Numbered from the stretch's first letter, positions 34,066-42,084 are shown. The stretch is 64,000 nucleotides of DNA from Streptomyces sp. SID10853 (GCF_010548145.1 NZ_JAAGLN010000002.1:62001-126000), one strand, 5' to 3'. Made by a program: numbers and translations. The notes: generated by a model from the letters alone, not told the origin.

Positions 34066-34893
34066 TCAGGCCGCGTACAGGTCGAAGGTCGGGGTCGGCG
34101 GGCCGCTCTGGGCGCCGGTGACGAGCCGGGGGTCGACCGCGAGCATCAGTTGGTGCAGTCGCTGAAGTTGCGGAGCGGGCTCCAGGCCCATGTCCTCTAT
34201 CAGCCGCCGGCGCAGCCTGCGGTAGAGGCCGAGGGCTGCGGACTGCCGCCCGGAGCGGTAGAACGCGACCATGGCCTGGGCGTAGAGCCGCTCGTGGGAG
34301 GGGTTTCTCCCCGTCAGTTCGATGAGTTCCGCGAGGAGTTCGGTGTGCATGCCGAGGCGCAGCTCGGCGTCGATGCGCCGCTCGGTGGCGAGCAGCCGGC
34401 TCTCCTCCAGGGCGGCCGCGTGGATCCGCAGCGCCTTCCCGGCCCGTACGTCGACGAGCGCCGGCCCTCGCCACAGTGCCAGGGCCTGGCGGAGCAGCCG
34501 GGACGCCAGCTCGTTGTCTCCGTCCGCGAAAGCCGCGAGGCCGTCGCGGGTCGCTCGCTGGAACGCGAAGGCGTCCACGTCCTTCTCGGCGACCCGCAGG
34601 AGATAGCCCCTCGGTCCGGTGGCGAGGAGTTGCCGGGCCCGGGCCGGCCCGTCGGGCCCGCCGAGGGCGGCGGCCAGGACGCGGCGCAGGCGCAGGACGT
34701 ATGTCTGGAAGGTGGTGTGCGAGCTGCGCGGCGGCGTCGGCCCCCACAGTTCCTCCCGCAGGACCGATGCCGGGACGAGCTGTCCCGAGTGGAGCGCGAG
34801 GAGTGTCAGGATCTGCCGCTCCTTCGCCGCCGTAGGCACGACCGGGACACCGTCCGTCTCGGCCTCCAGCGGACCGAGAATCCGTATCTTCAC
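34066..34893 (-). CDS. SARP-family pathway-specific activator
   Basis: A 275-aa small SARP. An N-terminal OmpR-type winged helix (VKIRILGPLE; SHTTFQTYVLRLRRVLA) is followed by a bacterial transcriptional activation domain (about 110-255; DVDAFAFQRATRDG, NPSHERLYAQAMVAFYRSGR). Small SARPs bind short direct repeats and recruit RNA polymerase to antibiotic promoters. GTG 34893 has GGAGG four bases upstream. Cluster element 2 lies about 100 bp upstream of the start, suggesting autoregulation or control by the LAL regulator. Confidence 0.92.
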   Translation of the reverse strand: MKIRILGPLEAETDGVPVVPTAAKERQILTLLALHSGQLVPASVLREELWGPTPPRSSHTTFQTYVLRLRRVLAAALGGPDGPARARQLLATGPRGYLLRVAEKDVDAFAFQRATRDGLAAFADGDNELASRLLRQALALWRGPALVDVRAGKALRIHAAALEESRLLATERRIDAELRLGMHTELLAELIELTGRNPSHERLYAQAMVAFYRSGRQSAALGLYRRLRRRLIEDMGLEPAPQLQRLHQLMLAVDPRLVTGAQSGPPTPTFDLYAA

Positions 34894-34988
34894 GCGTCCT
34901 CCGTAACTCGCATGTGACCCGTCCGGCTTCCCTGTTCCGCCGGGGCGACCGCTCTGGGAAGGAACATAGAAGTGCGGGGGTGAAGCCC

Positions 34989-35020
34989 TCAATACGGTGG
35001 GACCGTAGGGCTGACCGAAG
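34989..35020. promoter_or_regulatory. Cluster element 2 (TACGGT-N3-ACCGTA plus half-site), upstream of the SARP gene
   Basis: TACGGTGGGACCGTA (34993-35007) preceded by TCAA, with GACCGAAG at 35013, the 12-bp register seen in elements 1 and 3. Confidence 0.75.
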
Positions 35021-35300
35021 AATCTGTGGCCTTAGCCGTCCGGCAATCACGCGGGCATGCGTGGGCGGCCTGCGGCGGGAATGCCGCAGGCCGTCCGAAC
35101 TACGGGGGTGACAATGCAGGGAGAAGGCGCTCAGGAGCACAAACAGAATCCGGGCAGGCCGAAGAAACACCCGCAGGCGTGCCGGACGACGAGTGAACCC
35201 CGGGAGATCCGGGGGCAGACCGGAATTGAATGGCCGTCGACGATTCCGTCGGGATATTCCGATGCCCGCCGCCGCGGGCACCACGGTCGGACGGGAAGGG
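35021..35300. other. Intergenic region between SARP and methyltransferase genes
   Basis: No firm gene. A plus-strand frame from ATG 35114 to 35341 (75 aa, Arg/Gly/Pro-rich) would lie downstream of element 2 but overlaps the 3' end of the opposing methyltransferase gene and lacks a ribosome-binding site, so it is not called. Confidence 0.4.
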
Positions 35301-36203
35301 TCAGGCCCGGGGCCGGCACAGGCGGGCCGTGTGCACGGTGACCGCCGTGAGGTAGAAGGCGTCGGGGCGCCACAGGATGCCCGTGCAGTCGTCCCTGTCC
35401 AGGAGTTGCTCCACGGTCAGCCGGTCGACGAGGTCGAGCTGCTCACCGTGTTCGTCGAGCAGGAGGCGCAGGCGGGTGTGCAGATGCCGGCGCGCGCCCA
35501 GGTCCAGGGGGGCGGGGAAGTCGATCAGGAAGGTGCGGCTGCCGGTGGGTACAAGCCCCGCGGACGCCAGCAGGCACGGCCAGTCCTCGACCACGGATGT
35601 GGCGCCCGGCAGCCGGGCGCGTCCGGCTGCGAACCGCTCCTCGATGGCCGCGTCCAGACGCGCCTGGAGGCCGGGTTTGCCGATGCCGATGTCGCGGGGC
35701 AGGAAGCGCGGCGGCAGCCCGCGTTCGGCGACGGCGAGCATGCCGCCGGGCTGCAAAGCGGAAGCCAGGCTCCGCAGCGCCGCCTGCTGGTCGCCCAAGT
35801 GGCGGCAGACGTTGCCGGTCCAGATCAGGTCGGCCGGTCCGAGCAGGCCGAACTCTTCGGGCAGTTCGGCCCGTCGGGTGACGATCCGCTCGGTCAGCCC
35901 GCGCTCCGCTGCGCGGTCCTCGGCCCGGGCGAGGAGCGTGGCCGACCGGTCCACGGCCACGACGGCCGACTGCGGGAAGACCTGGGCCAGGACGCAGGAA
36001 GCCACTCCGGGCCCGCTGCCGATGTCGAGGATTCGGCGGACCGCCGCCGTGTCCCGGCCGGCGGGCCCGAGCAGGCTCCCCAACCAGCGCGCCGCGTCCG
36101 TCAGGAAGCCGGAGTGGAGTTCCGTCTCTTGCTCCGGCTCGGCGCCGGGGGCCTCGCCGGGGGCCTCGCCGTCGAAGCCCGGGGCGCGGTGTGCAGATGT
36201 CAT
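35301..36203 (-). CDS. Class I SAM methyltransferase, candidate self-protection S-methyltransferase
   Basis: A 300-aa methyltransferase with motif I ILDIGSGPGVASCVLA, acidic VVAVDRS and motif IV region PADLIWTGNVCRHLGD, followed by a C-terminal half of unknown fold. ATG 36203 follows GGAGGTGA. It has its own promoter region carrying dyad copy C, with the same 43-nt spacing as copy A to the dithiol oxidase. Thiol S-methylation is a known back-up detoxification of reduced holomycin, so a protective S-methyltransferase is the best guess; a tailoring O- or N-methyltransferase is the alternative. Confidence 0.78.
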   Translation of the reverse strand: MTSAHRAPGFDGEAPGEAPGAEPEQETELHSGFLTDAARWLGSLLGPAGRDTAAVRRILDIGSGPGVASCVLAQVFPQSAVVAVDRSATLLARAEDRAAERGLTERIVTRRAELPEEFGLLGPADLIWTGNVCRHLGDQQAALRSLASALQPGGMLAVAERGLPPRFLPRDIGIGKPGLQARLDAAIEERFAAGRARLPGATSVVEDWPCLLASAGLVPTGSRTFLIDFPAPLDLGARRHLHTRLRLLLDEHGEQLDLVDRLTVEQLLDRDDCTGILWRPDAFYLTAVTVHTARLCRPRA

Positions 36204-36246
36204 ACGGTCACCTCCGGCGTTCAGGATGGAGACGCCGGAGGTTCTG

Positions 36247-36262
36247 GGCAATTCTTGTTGCC
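36247..36262 (-). promoter_or_regulatory. GGCAA-N6-TTGCC dyad, copy C, upstream of the methyltransferase gene
   Basis: Minus strand GGCAACAAGAATTGCC, perfect 5-bp arms, preceded by CCGGATTC. It lies between the TE-like stop (36290) and the methyltransferase ATG (36203), 43 nt from the ATG. Confidence 0.78.
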
Positions 36263-36289
36263 GAATCCGGAACCGGTGCGCGATTCGGT

Positions 36290-37036
36290 TCAGTACGCGG
36301 CGGCCGCCGCCCGCAGGCGACGCGCACTCGCCGGGCGGATCAGGTCCCGTGCGCAGGTGTCCAGGAGCTCCCGTTGGGCGGTCAGCGGGAAGTAGTGGCC
36401 GCCCGGGAACGTCTCCATGCGCAGGGCGCGCCGGGTGCACCGGCGCCAGCCGGCCAGGTCCGCCCTCGTGACGCTGTGGTCCTGGAGACCGCGCATCACG
36501 GTGACCGGGCAGTGCACGACATGGCGCGGGTCGCGGCGGTAGGACTCCATCACAGCCACGTCCGCACGCAGCGCGGGCAGCGCCCGGGCCGCGCGCCGCG
36601 GGTCCCGGCCGACCGGGGGCATCCGGCCGCGGTCACGGAGCCTGCGGATCATCGCCGCGTCCGGCAGGTGGCTGACGGCGTGCTCCGGCGCGGTCCGGTG
36701 CGGCAGTCCGGAGCCCGACACGTAGAGCCGCTCGGCGACCGCGTCGTGCTCCCACTCGAGCCGGGCGGCCATCTCGTACGCGAGGAGAGCACCGAAGCCG
36801 TGCCCGTAGAACGCGAACGGGCGGTCACACATGCGGGCCACGTACGGCATGATCTCAGCCAGCAGCGGCTCCAGGCTGCCGCACGGGCGGGTGCGCGGAT
36901 GGCGGCCTCGGCCGGGCAGCTCCACGGGGGTGACGACCACCAGAGGGCCGATGGCCTCGGCCCACGGCAGGTACACGCCGGCCGAGACGCCCTCGAACGG
37001 GAGACAGAAAAGCCGCACCGAGGTGTCGCCGGTCAT
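36290..37036 (-). CDS. Type II thioesterase-like protein without the catalytic serine
   Basis: A 248-aa alpha/beta hydrolase of the type II thioesterase family: LFCLPFEGVSAGVYLPWAEA at the N-terminus, VTVMRGLQDHSV with the acid residue and FPGGHYFPL with the His. The nucleophile elbow reads FYGHGFGA, so the expected Ser of GHSxG is Gly (codon GGC). As a hydrolase it should be inactive; a carrier-protein-binding or structural role, or decay, is possible. The ATG overlaps the upstream gene's stop as ATGA. A second, intact thioesterase is at 22502. Confidence 0.85.
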   Translation of the reverse strand: MTGDTSVRLFCLPFEGVSAGVYLPWAEAIGPLVVVTPVELPGRGRHPRTRPCGSLEPLLAEIMPYVARMCDRPFAFYGHGFGALLAYEMAARLEWEHDAVAERLYVSGSGLPHRTAPEHAVSHLPDAAMIRRLRDRGRMPPVGRDPRRAARALPALRADVAVMESYRRDPRHVVHCPVTVMRGLQDHSVTRADLAGWRRCTRRALRMETFPGGHYFPLTAQRELLDTCARDLIRPASARRLRAAAAAY

Positions 37037-37521
37037 CGGCTCACCGGCCCCACGAGCAGGTCGTCGGCGCCGGGTTGGCGCCTCGGAGTTCCGCCGCGCA
37101 GCAGGGTGTCGTACGCCTCGGTGGCCATGTGGACGAGGCGGAGCCCCGCCCTCCGGCTCCTCAGCTCGCTCGCGTACCGCCAGGCGAAGGTCCAGGTGCG
37201 GTCGTCGCGCCGGATGAGGGTGGCGCGCGTGGACGGGCCCTGGTCGAGGGGCAGTCCGCCGGCGGACTCCCGAGCCAGCCGCTCGGCGAGGCAGGCGTCC
37301 TGCACCTCTGTACGGGTGGCCCGCCAGTCGACGACCTGGAGACGGAAGCCGGAGCCGAGCACGGCCTGCCAGGCCTGCTCGTACACCAGCGGCAGGAGTC
37401 TGGTCAGGGACAGCACGAACTGCTCGGTGCGGCCGCTCTCGGGCGGGGCCGGGACCGACAGCGGCGGCAGGGCCGGGCGGAGGGCCCATATCGGGCAGAG
37501 CTCCTCACTTGAGGCGCTCAC
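37033..37521 (-). CDS. Partial condensation-domain-like protein (HlmK-like?)
   Basis: A 162-aa protein resembling the N-terminal lobe of an NRPS condensation domain: FRLQVVDWRA, LAERLARESAGGLPLDQGPS and RATLIRRDDRTWTFAWRYAS match the order before the active site, but HHxxxDG is absent and the sequence ends soon after. The holomycin cluster contains a free-standing condensation-like protein (HlmK), of which this may be a degenerate counterpart. GTG start at 37521; the stop is coupled to the dead thioesterase. Catalysis is unlikely; function unknown. Confidence 0.6.
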   Translation of the reverse strand: MSASSEELCPIWALRPALPPLSVPAPPESGRTEQFVLSLTRLLPLVYEQAWQAVLGSGFRLQVVDWRATRTEVQDACLAERLARESAGGLPLDQGPSTRATLIRRDDRTWTFAWRYASELRSRRAGLRLVHMATEAYDTLLRGGTPRRQPGADDLLVGPVSR

Positions 37522-37932
37522 GTGATCACCGATCCTTCCATCAGGATTTCGCCATTAGGTCGCGGTGAATATGCCAGGTTCCAGGGGAACGCTTTCCGTG
37601 TGGCTCGCCGGTCACCACCGCAATGCCGTGCAGACCGTACCCATGCGGTACCCGCGCTCATCAATACGGTGGGACCGAAACAGTGGCCGAATGAACACGT
37701 GTCGATTCCATCAGGTGGAAGCATTTGCATAATTCCAGTGGGGGTTGTGCTAGCAGCGGGCTACATTCGCGGGTGTACGCCGTTCACCGGCGGTCGGGGG
37801 ATCGATGGGGGATCGATGGGTGGCTCGATTTCTCTCTGACCTGTCTGCAAAACACCCTTTCCGTCAGGGCGGCGACGGCTTGACCACGAGACCGTGTCCT
37901 TGGCAGCGCTGGTTCGCAGGAGGTTCAGGGAA
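37522..37932. promoter_or_regulatory. Divergent promoter region of the C-domain-like and LAL genes
   Basis: About 410 bp without a gene. It contains cluster element 3 (37661-37692), an additional ACCGTAC/GCGGTAC inverted pair at 37634-37651, and an AT-rich GCATAAT about 40 bp after element 3 that could be a -10 for the LAL gene. Confidence 0.5.
37661..37692. promoter_or_regulatory. Cluster element 3, upstream of the LAL regulator
   Basis: TACGGTGGGACCGAA (37665-37679) preceded by TCAA; GGCCGAAT follows at 37685 in the same 12-bp register as elements 1 and 2. One arm base differs from the perfect dyad. Confidence 0.68.
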
Positions 37933-40719
37933 GTGCCCCAGGAACTGTTCGGCAGAGGCGAAGAATCCAAGATCATCATCCAGATGCTCGAGTCCGCGAG
38001 AGCGGGAGAGGGCGCGGCCGCGCTGGTGGAGGGAATCATCGGCACAGGCAAGACCTCACTCTTGCGCTGGGCCGAAGGAATCGCCCGTGAACAGGGCATG
38101 GTCGTGCTCTCTGCCACGGCCTCCCCCGCCGAACAGCCCTTCTCCTTGGGGGTGGTGCACCAACTGCTCGGCGGGCTGCCCGAGACGGCACAGGGATGGA
38201 CGCGTACCTTCGCGGCGAGCGTGGGGGCCACCGACGGCGGGCCGGCCGAGCCCGACTACCCGCTGCTCGCAGAGCTGTGCGCGGGCGTGGGGCGGACCGC
38301 GCGGTGCACCCCGCTCCTCCTCACGGTCGACTCCGTCCAGCACGCCGACCTGGAATCCCTGCTGTGGCTGGGCTTCCTCAGCCGCCGGCTCGACGACCTC
38401 CCCGTCGTACTGCTCGCCACCAAGCGCCGCGGCGAGCCGGTGAGCGACCAGCACCTGCTGGTCGAGTTCGAGGAAGGCATCCGGCCCGACCGCCATATCC
38501 ATCTGCACGACCTGAGCCCGGCCGCCGCCCTGGACCTGGCCGCCGCACTGTGCGGCCACGACCACGAGTCCGTGGATGCGCTGATCGCCGACACGGGCGG
38601 CAACCCCTACCTGCTGACCGAGCAGATACGGAGCGTGCCCGCGTTCCCCGGCGGGACCGGGCGTGCCCCGGACGCCCTCGTCGGCCGCACGCTGGATCCA
38701 CCGGCCGAACTGATGCAGCTGCGCGCGGTCAAGGAGCGCATCCTGTGCATGCTCAGGCGGCTCGATCCATTCGGCCTGGAGGTCGCCAGGGCGGCCAGCA
38801 TCCTCGGCTCGCCGCTGGACCCTGCCATCCTCGCCGACTTGTGCGGCGTGCCGACGGAGGACGCCTGCCGCAGCCTCTCGCGGCTCACCGAGTCGGGGCT
38901 GGTGTGCCCGCACGCCATGATATTCCGGCACCCCCTCCTAGCCAGACTGCTGTACCAGGACATCCCGTGCGCGGAGCGGGCCGAACTCCACCGGCTCGCC
39001 GCCCGGTCCATGTGGCGCCGCAGCGCGCCGTGCGAGGACGTCGCCGCCCACCTGCTGCGATCGCACCGGCTCGACGAGCCGTGGATGGCGCGGCTGCTGC
39101 TCGATGTCGCCCAGGGCATGGTCGGCCGGGACCCCGCGGGGGCCCGGCAGCTGATCGAGAAGACCACGCTGCACGGCGCACCCGAGGAACTGGCCGCCCG
39201 CGCCGAGGGGTTGTGGATCCAGGCACTCACCGCCCTCGACCTGCCGACCTCCGCCCGGGCGCTCACGGTGCACGCCGCCGGCCTCCTGGGGCCCGACGAG
39301 CGGCTCCACGAGGCGCTGCGGCTGTCCGAGATCCTGCTTCGGCTCGACGAATCCGCCTGCGCCCGCGAGGTGTTGGAGGACATCCGTGCGGAGGCCGGCG
39401 TGCTGGACGCCGCGGCGGCCGGCCGGCTGCGCGAGCGGCTCATCGACATCCGGCTCCACGAGGGCACCTACACCCCGGGGGACGAGGGCGAGGACCGTCT
39501 TGAGCAGGTCCTGCTTCTGCGCACCGCCGCGGGCCGCTCGGCGCAGGCGGTACGCCGGATCGCCGACCGGTTCCTGGCCCTGCCCCGCGCCCCGTACGGC
39601 TCCCCGCCCTGGTACCACGCGGTGCTCGCACTGCTCTGGGCCGGCGACATGGACGAGGCCCGGCGGCACCTGGACACGGAGGTGCTGCTGGCCCGTGCCG
39701 AGGGCACTGTGACCCGGATCGCCGAGGCCCTGGCCGTACGCGCTCTGGTGCAGCTGCACCGCGGACCGCTCGCGGACGCCGACGACGACGCCCGTCAGGC
39801 GCTCGACCTGCTCACCAGGATCGGCGCCGCCTCCTATCACGTGGGTGCGCTGGCCCGGAGCGTCCTCATCGACGTGGCCCTGGAGAAGGACGACATCGCG
39901 GCGGCCGGCGCCCTGCTCGACGAGGCTCCGCTGCTGCCCGGCGACCGGCCCGTCACTTGGTGGCGGCTGCACCTCCTGGACAGCGCCGGCCGCGCCCTGG
40001 GCCGGCTCGGTCAGGCGCAGCGCGGGCTCGCCCTGATCGCCCACTGCGAGGAGGAGGCGGCCCGTCGGGGCGTCGTCAACCCGGCGCTCCTGCCCTGGCG
40101 TTCCACGCGCTCCGCTCTCCTGCTGGGACAGCGCAACGTGCTCGCGGCCCGCCGGACCGCCCGGCAGGAGACCGAGCTCGCCCGGCGCTGGGGCGCCCCG
40201 TTCGCCCTGGGCCGGGCCCTGGTCGCGCAGGCCTCGGCGAGCTCGGGGCGCGATGCGGCACAACTCGCCTGCCAGGCTCTGGAGATCCTCGAACCGGCCC
40301 CCGCGCCGCTGCTGTTCGCCCATGCCCTGTACGAGGCGGGGCGGGCCCACCGGCAGATCGGCAAGGTCCGGCGCACCCGCGAACTGCTGCACCGCGCCAA
40401 CGAGGTGGGGATTTCGCTCGGCGCCGACGGTTTGGTCGAGGCGGTGCAGCGGGAGCTGCGGTACGCGGGCGGGCGGCCCGATCCGCGCAAGGACTCCGCG
40501 GAGTCGCTGCTCACCCCGACCGAACGGCAGGTCTCGGGGCTGGCCGCGCGCGGGATGAGCAACCGTGACATCGCGCGTCTGCTCAAGGTGAGCCTGCGGA
40601 ACGTCGAGTCCCATCTGACCCATTCCTACCGGAAGTTACGGATCAGCGGGCGCCTTGAGCTGGCCAAGTACTTCCCGCCGGGGGAGGAACCGGCGGCGAT
40701 GCCGGTACTGCTCCACTAG
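37933..40719 (+). CDS. LAL-family (large ATP-binding LuxR) transcriptional regulator
   Basis: A 928-aa regulator. The N-terminal AAA-type NTPase has Walker A EGIIGTGKTSLL and a Walker B-like LLLTVDSV; a long TPR-like helical middle follows, and the C-terminal LuxR helix-turn-helix reads LTPTERQVSGLAARGMSN then VSLRNVESHLTHSYRKLRI. LAL proteins activate antibiotic and catabolic operons in response to a ligand. GTG 37933 has AGGAGG nine bases upstream; GTG 37894 (13 residues longer) is also open but lacks a site. It marks the right edge of the cluster, with element 3 in its promoter. Confidence 0.9.
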   Translation: MPQELFGRGEESKIIIQMLESARAGEGAAALVEGIIGTGKTSLLRWAEGIAREQGMVVLSATASPAEQPFSLGVVHQLLGGLPETAQGWTRTFAASVGATDGGPAEPDYPLLAELCAGVGRTARCTPLLLTVDSVQHADLESLLWLGFLSRRLDDLPVVLLATKRRGEPVSDQHLLVEFEEGIRPDRHIHLHDLSPAAALDLAAALCGHDHESVDALIADTGGNPYLLTEQIRSVPAFPGGTGRAPDALVGRTLDPPAELMQLRAVKERILCMLRRLDPFGLEVARAASILGSPLDPAILADLCGVPTEDACRSLSRLTESGLVCPHAMIFRHPLLARLLYQDIPCAERAELHRLAARSMWRRSAPCEDVAAHLLRSHRLDEPWMARLLLDVAQGMVGRDPAGARQLIEKTTLHGAPEELAARAEGLWIQALTALDLPTSARALTVHAAGLLGPDERLHEALRLSEILLRLDESACAREVLEDIRAEAGVLDAAAAGRLRERLIDIRLHEGTYTPGDEGEDRLEQVLLLRTAAGRSAQAVRRIADRFLALPRAPYGSPPWYHAVLALLWAGDMDEARRHLDTEVLLARAEGTVTRIAEALAVRALVQLHRGPLADADDDARQALDLLTRIGAASYHVGALARSVLIDVALEKDDIAAAGALLDEAPLLPGDRPVTWWRLHLLDSAGRALGRLGQAQRGLALIAHCEEEAARRGVVNPALLPWRSTRSALLLGQRNVLAARRTARQETELARRWGAPFALGRALVAQASASSGRDAAQLACQALEILEPAPAPLLFAHALYEAGRAHRQIGKVRRTRELLHRANEVGISLGADGLVEAVQRELRYAGGRPDPRKDSAESLLTPTERQVSGLAARGMSNRDIARLLKVSLRNVESHLTHSYRKLRISGRLELAKYFPPGEEPAAMPVLLH

Positions 40720-41093
40720 GGTGCGTCCGGTTTCGCAACCGCACCTGGTGCAACGGCGTACCGGCGTACCGGCGTGACTCTGCTCGTCGTGGGTGGGAGC
40801 CGGCTCGCGGCTGGTGAGGTGTCGTGGGGGCATGGCACCGGACCGTGTCGCTGGGCCCCCATACGCGGAAGGCTGTGGTGCGACACACCTTGTGCCGCAC
40901 CACGGCCTCCAGCCCTGCTCAGTACGCGGACCACGTCAGTGGCCCGGTCCCGTCGGAACAGGGGTGGCGGCCCCGGTCGCCCTCCCGCCGTTCCCCGGAC
41001 GCACCTCCCCGGACACGCTTCTCCGGACACGCCTCTCCGGACCGGAAACGGCGGGACAGCAGGGCCCGGCCCCCGTCACCGTGGCCGCATCGG
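40720..41093. other. Intergenic region between the LAL and asparaginase genes
   Basis: No gene supported. It holds the hairpin at 40871-40907 and a three-fold CCGGACACGC-like repeat at about 41006-41045. Probable boundary of the biosynthetic cluster. Confidence 0.5.
40871..40907. terminator. Hairpin terminator at the right end of the cluster
   Basis: GGCTGTGGTGCG (40871-40882) pairs with CGCACCACGGCC (40896-40907) with one mismatch that becomes a wobble in one orientation, loop 13 nt. It lies between the convergent LAL and asparaginase genes. Confidence 0.65.
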
Positions 41094-42041
41094 TCAGAAC
41101 GTGGGGCGGACCGCGCCGACCGGCTCGCCGTGGCCGAGTACCGGCGCTGTGGCGAGTGCGCTGAGCGTTGCGTCGCCGTCCACGTCCACTCCGAGGCGGC
41201 GCAGCGCGGCGACCATCACCACCGGGCGGGACCGCTGGGAGCCGTCCGCGATCTTGAGCGATACCGCCGACCCGTCCGGCAGGCCGAGCGCGTACACACC
41301 CTCGGCGCCGTCCTTGGCTACGGCCCCGGGCAGGGCGCCCATGAGCCGCGTCACGTCCCTGCCGGTGCCGCCGACGTACTGCGGGTGGGTGTTCATCGCG
41401 CGGGCCACGCGGTGTTCGAGGCTGCCTTCGGGGGCCGAGGCCAGGCGGCCGAACGCCCGGGCCAGGCCGCGCAGGCTGATGGCGAACAGGGGCGCGCCGC
41501 AGCCGTCGATACCCGTGGCGGCGATCCTCTCGCCCGCGAGTTCCTCCAGGGTCTCGCGCAGCACCATCTGGAGCGGGTGCTCCGGGTCGAGGTAGGTGGC
41601 GGTGTCCCAGCCGTTCACGACGCAGGTCGCCAGCATGGCCGCGTGCTTGCCGGAGCAGTTCATCGTCAGGGGGGTGGGCCCGCCGCCGCCGGCCAGACAG
41701 GCGCGCAGCGCGCCCTCGCCGATCGGGAGGGCGGCCGTGCAGCGCAGCGCGTCCGTGCCGAGCCCGGCCGAGCCGAGTATCGCCCGCACGCCGTCCAGGT
41801 GGATGGACTCGCCGGAGTGGCTGGCGCAGCCCAGCGCCAGGAGTTCGCCGTCGAGCCCGAGCCCGGCGCGGAGCATGCCGAGCGCCTGGAGGGGCTTGTT
41901 CGACGAGCGCGGGTACATCGGAGCGTCGACGTCCCCGATCCGCAGGGCCTCCGAACCGTCCGGGCCGGTCGCGATGACCGTCCCGTGGTGCACGGACTCC
42001 AGGAAATCCCCACGCCAGACCTCGGCCACCACGCTGTGCAT
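41094..42041 (-). CDS. L-asparaginase II-type (Rhizobium-type) asparaginase
   Basis: A 315-aa protein of the asparaginase_II family, unrelated to the EcAII fold, which hydrolyses asparagine to aspartate and ammonia. Family features: RSSNKPLQALGMLRAGL with the Ser-Lys pair, LGCASHSGE, MNCSGKHAAMLATCV and IDGCGAPLFAISL, each with conserved Ser/Cys/Lys. It has no signal peptide, so it is cytoplasmic. It is divergent from the GntR gene at 42209 across AACTGTC-type operators, so it is probably GntR-regulated. Confidence 0.9.
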   Translation of the reverse strand: MHSVVAEVWRGDFLESVHHGTVIATGPDGSEALRIGDVDAPMYPRSSNKPLQALGMLRAGLGLDGELLALGCASHSGESIHLDGVRAILGSAGLGTDALRCTAALPIGEGALRACLAGGGGPTPLTMNCSGKHAAMLATCVVNGWDTATYLDPEHPLQMVLRETLEELAGERIAATGIDGCGAPLFAISLRGLARAFGRLASAPEGSLEHRVARAMNTHPQYVGGTGRDVTRLMGALPGAVAKDGAEGVYALGLPDGSAVSLKIADGSQRSRPVVMVAALRRLGVDVDGDATLSALATAPVLGHGEPVGAVRPTF

Positions 42042-42070
42042 CAGTTATGTCCGCCTCTCCAGTTCGAGTC

Positions 42071-42084
42071 AACTGTCGACAGTT
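42071..42084. promoter_or_regulatory. Perfect 14-bp palindrome, candidate GntR operator
   Basis: AACTGTCGACAGTT lies 30 bp upstream of the asparaginase start. The half-site AACTGTC recurs with CTGTCAAC at 42159-42179, near the GntR start, where a TTGACA (42137-42142) also lies. Confidence 0.65.

Noticed and set aside
35114..35341. Small Arg/Gly/Pro-rich frame downstream of cluster element 2, considered as a peptide precursor
   Set aside because: No ribosome-binding site, overlaps the 3' end of the opposing methyltransferase gene, and third-position bias is weaker than in real genes.
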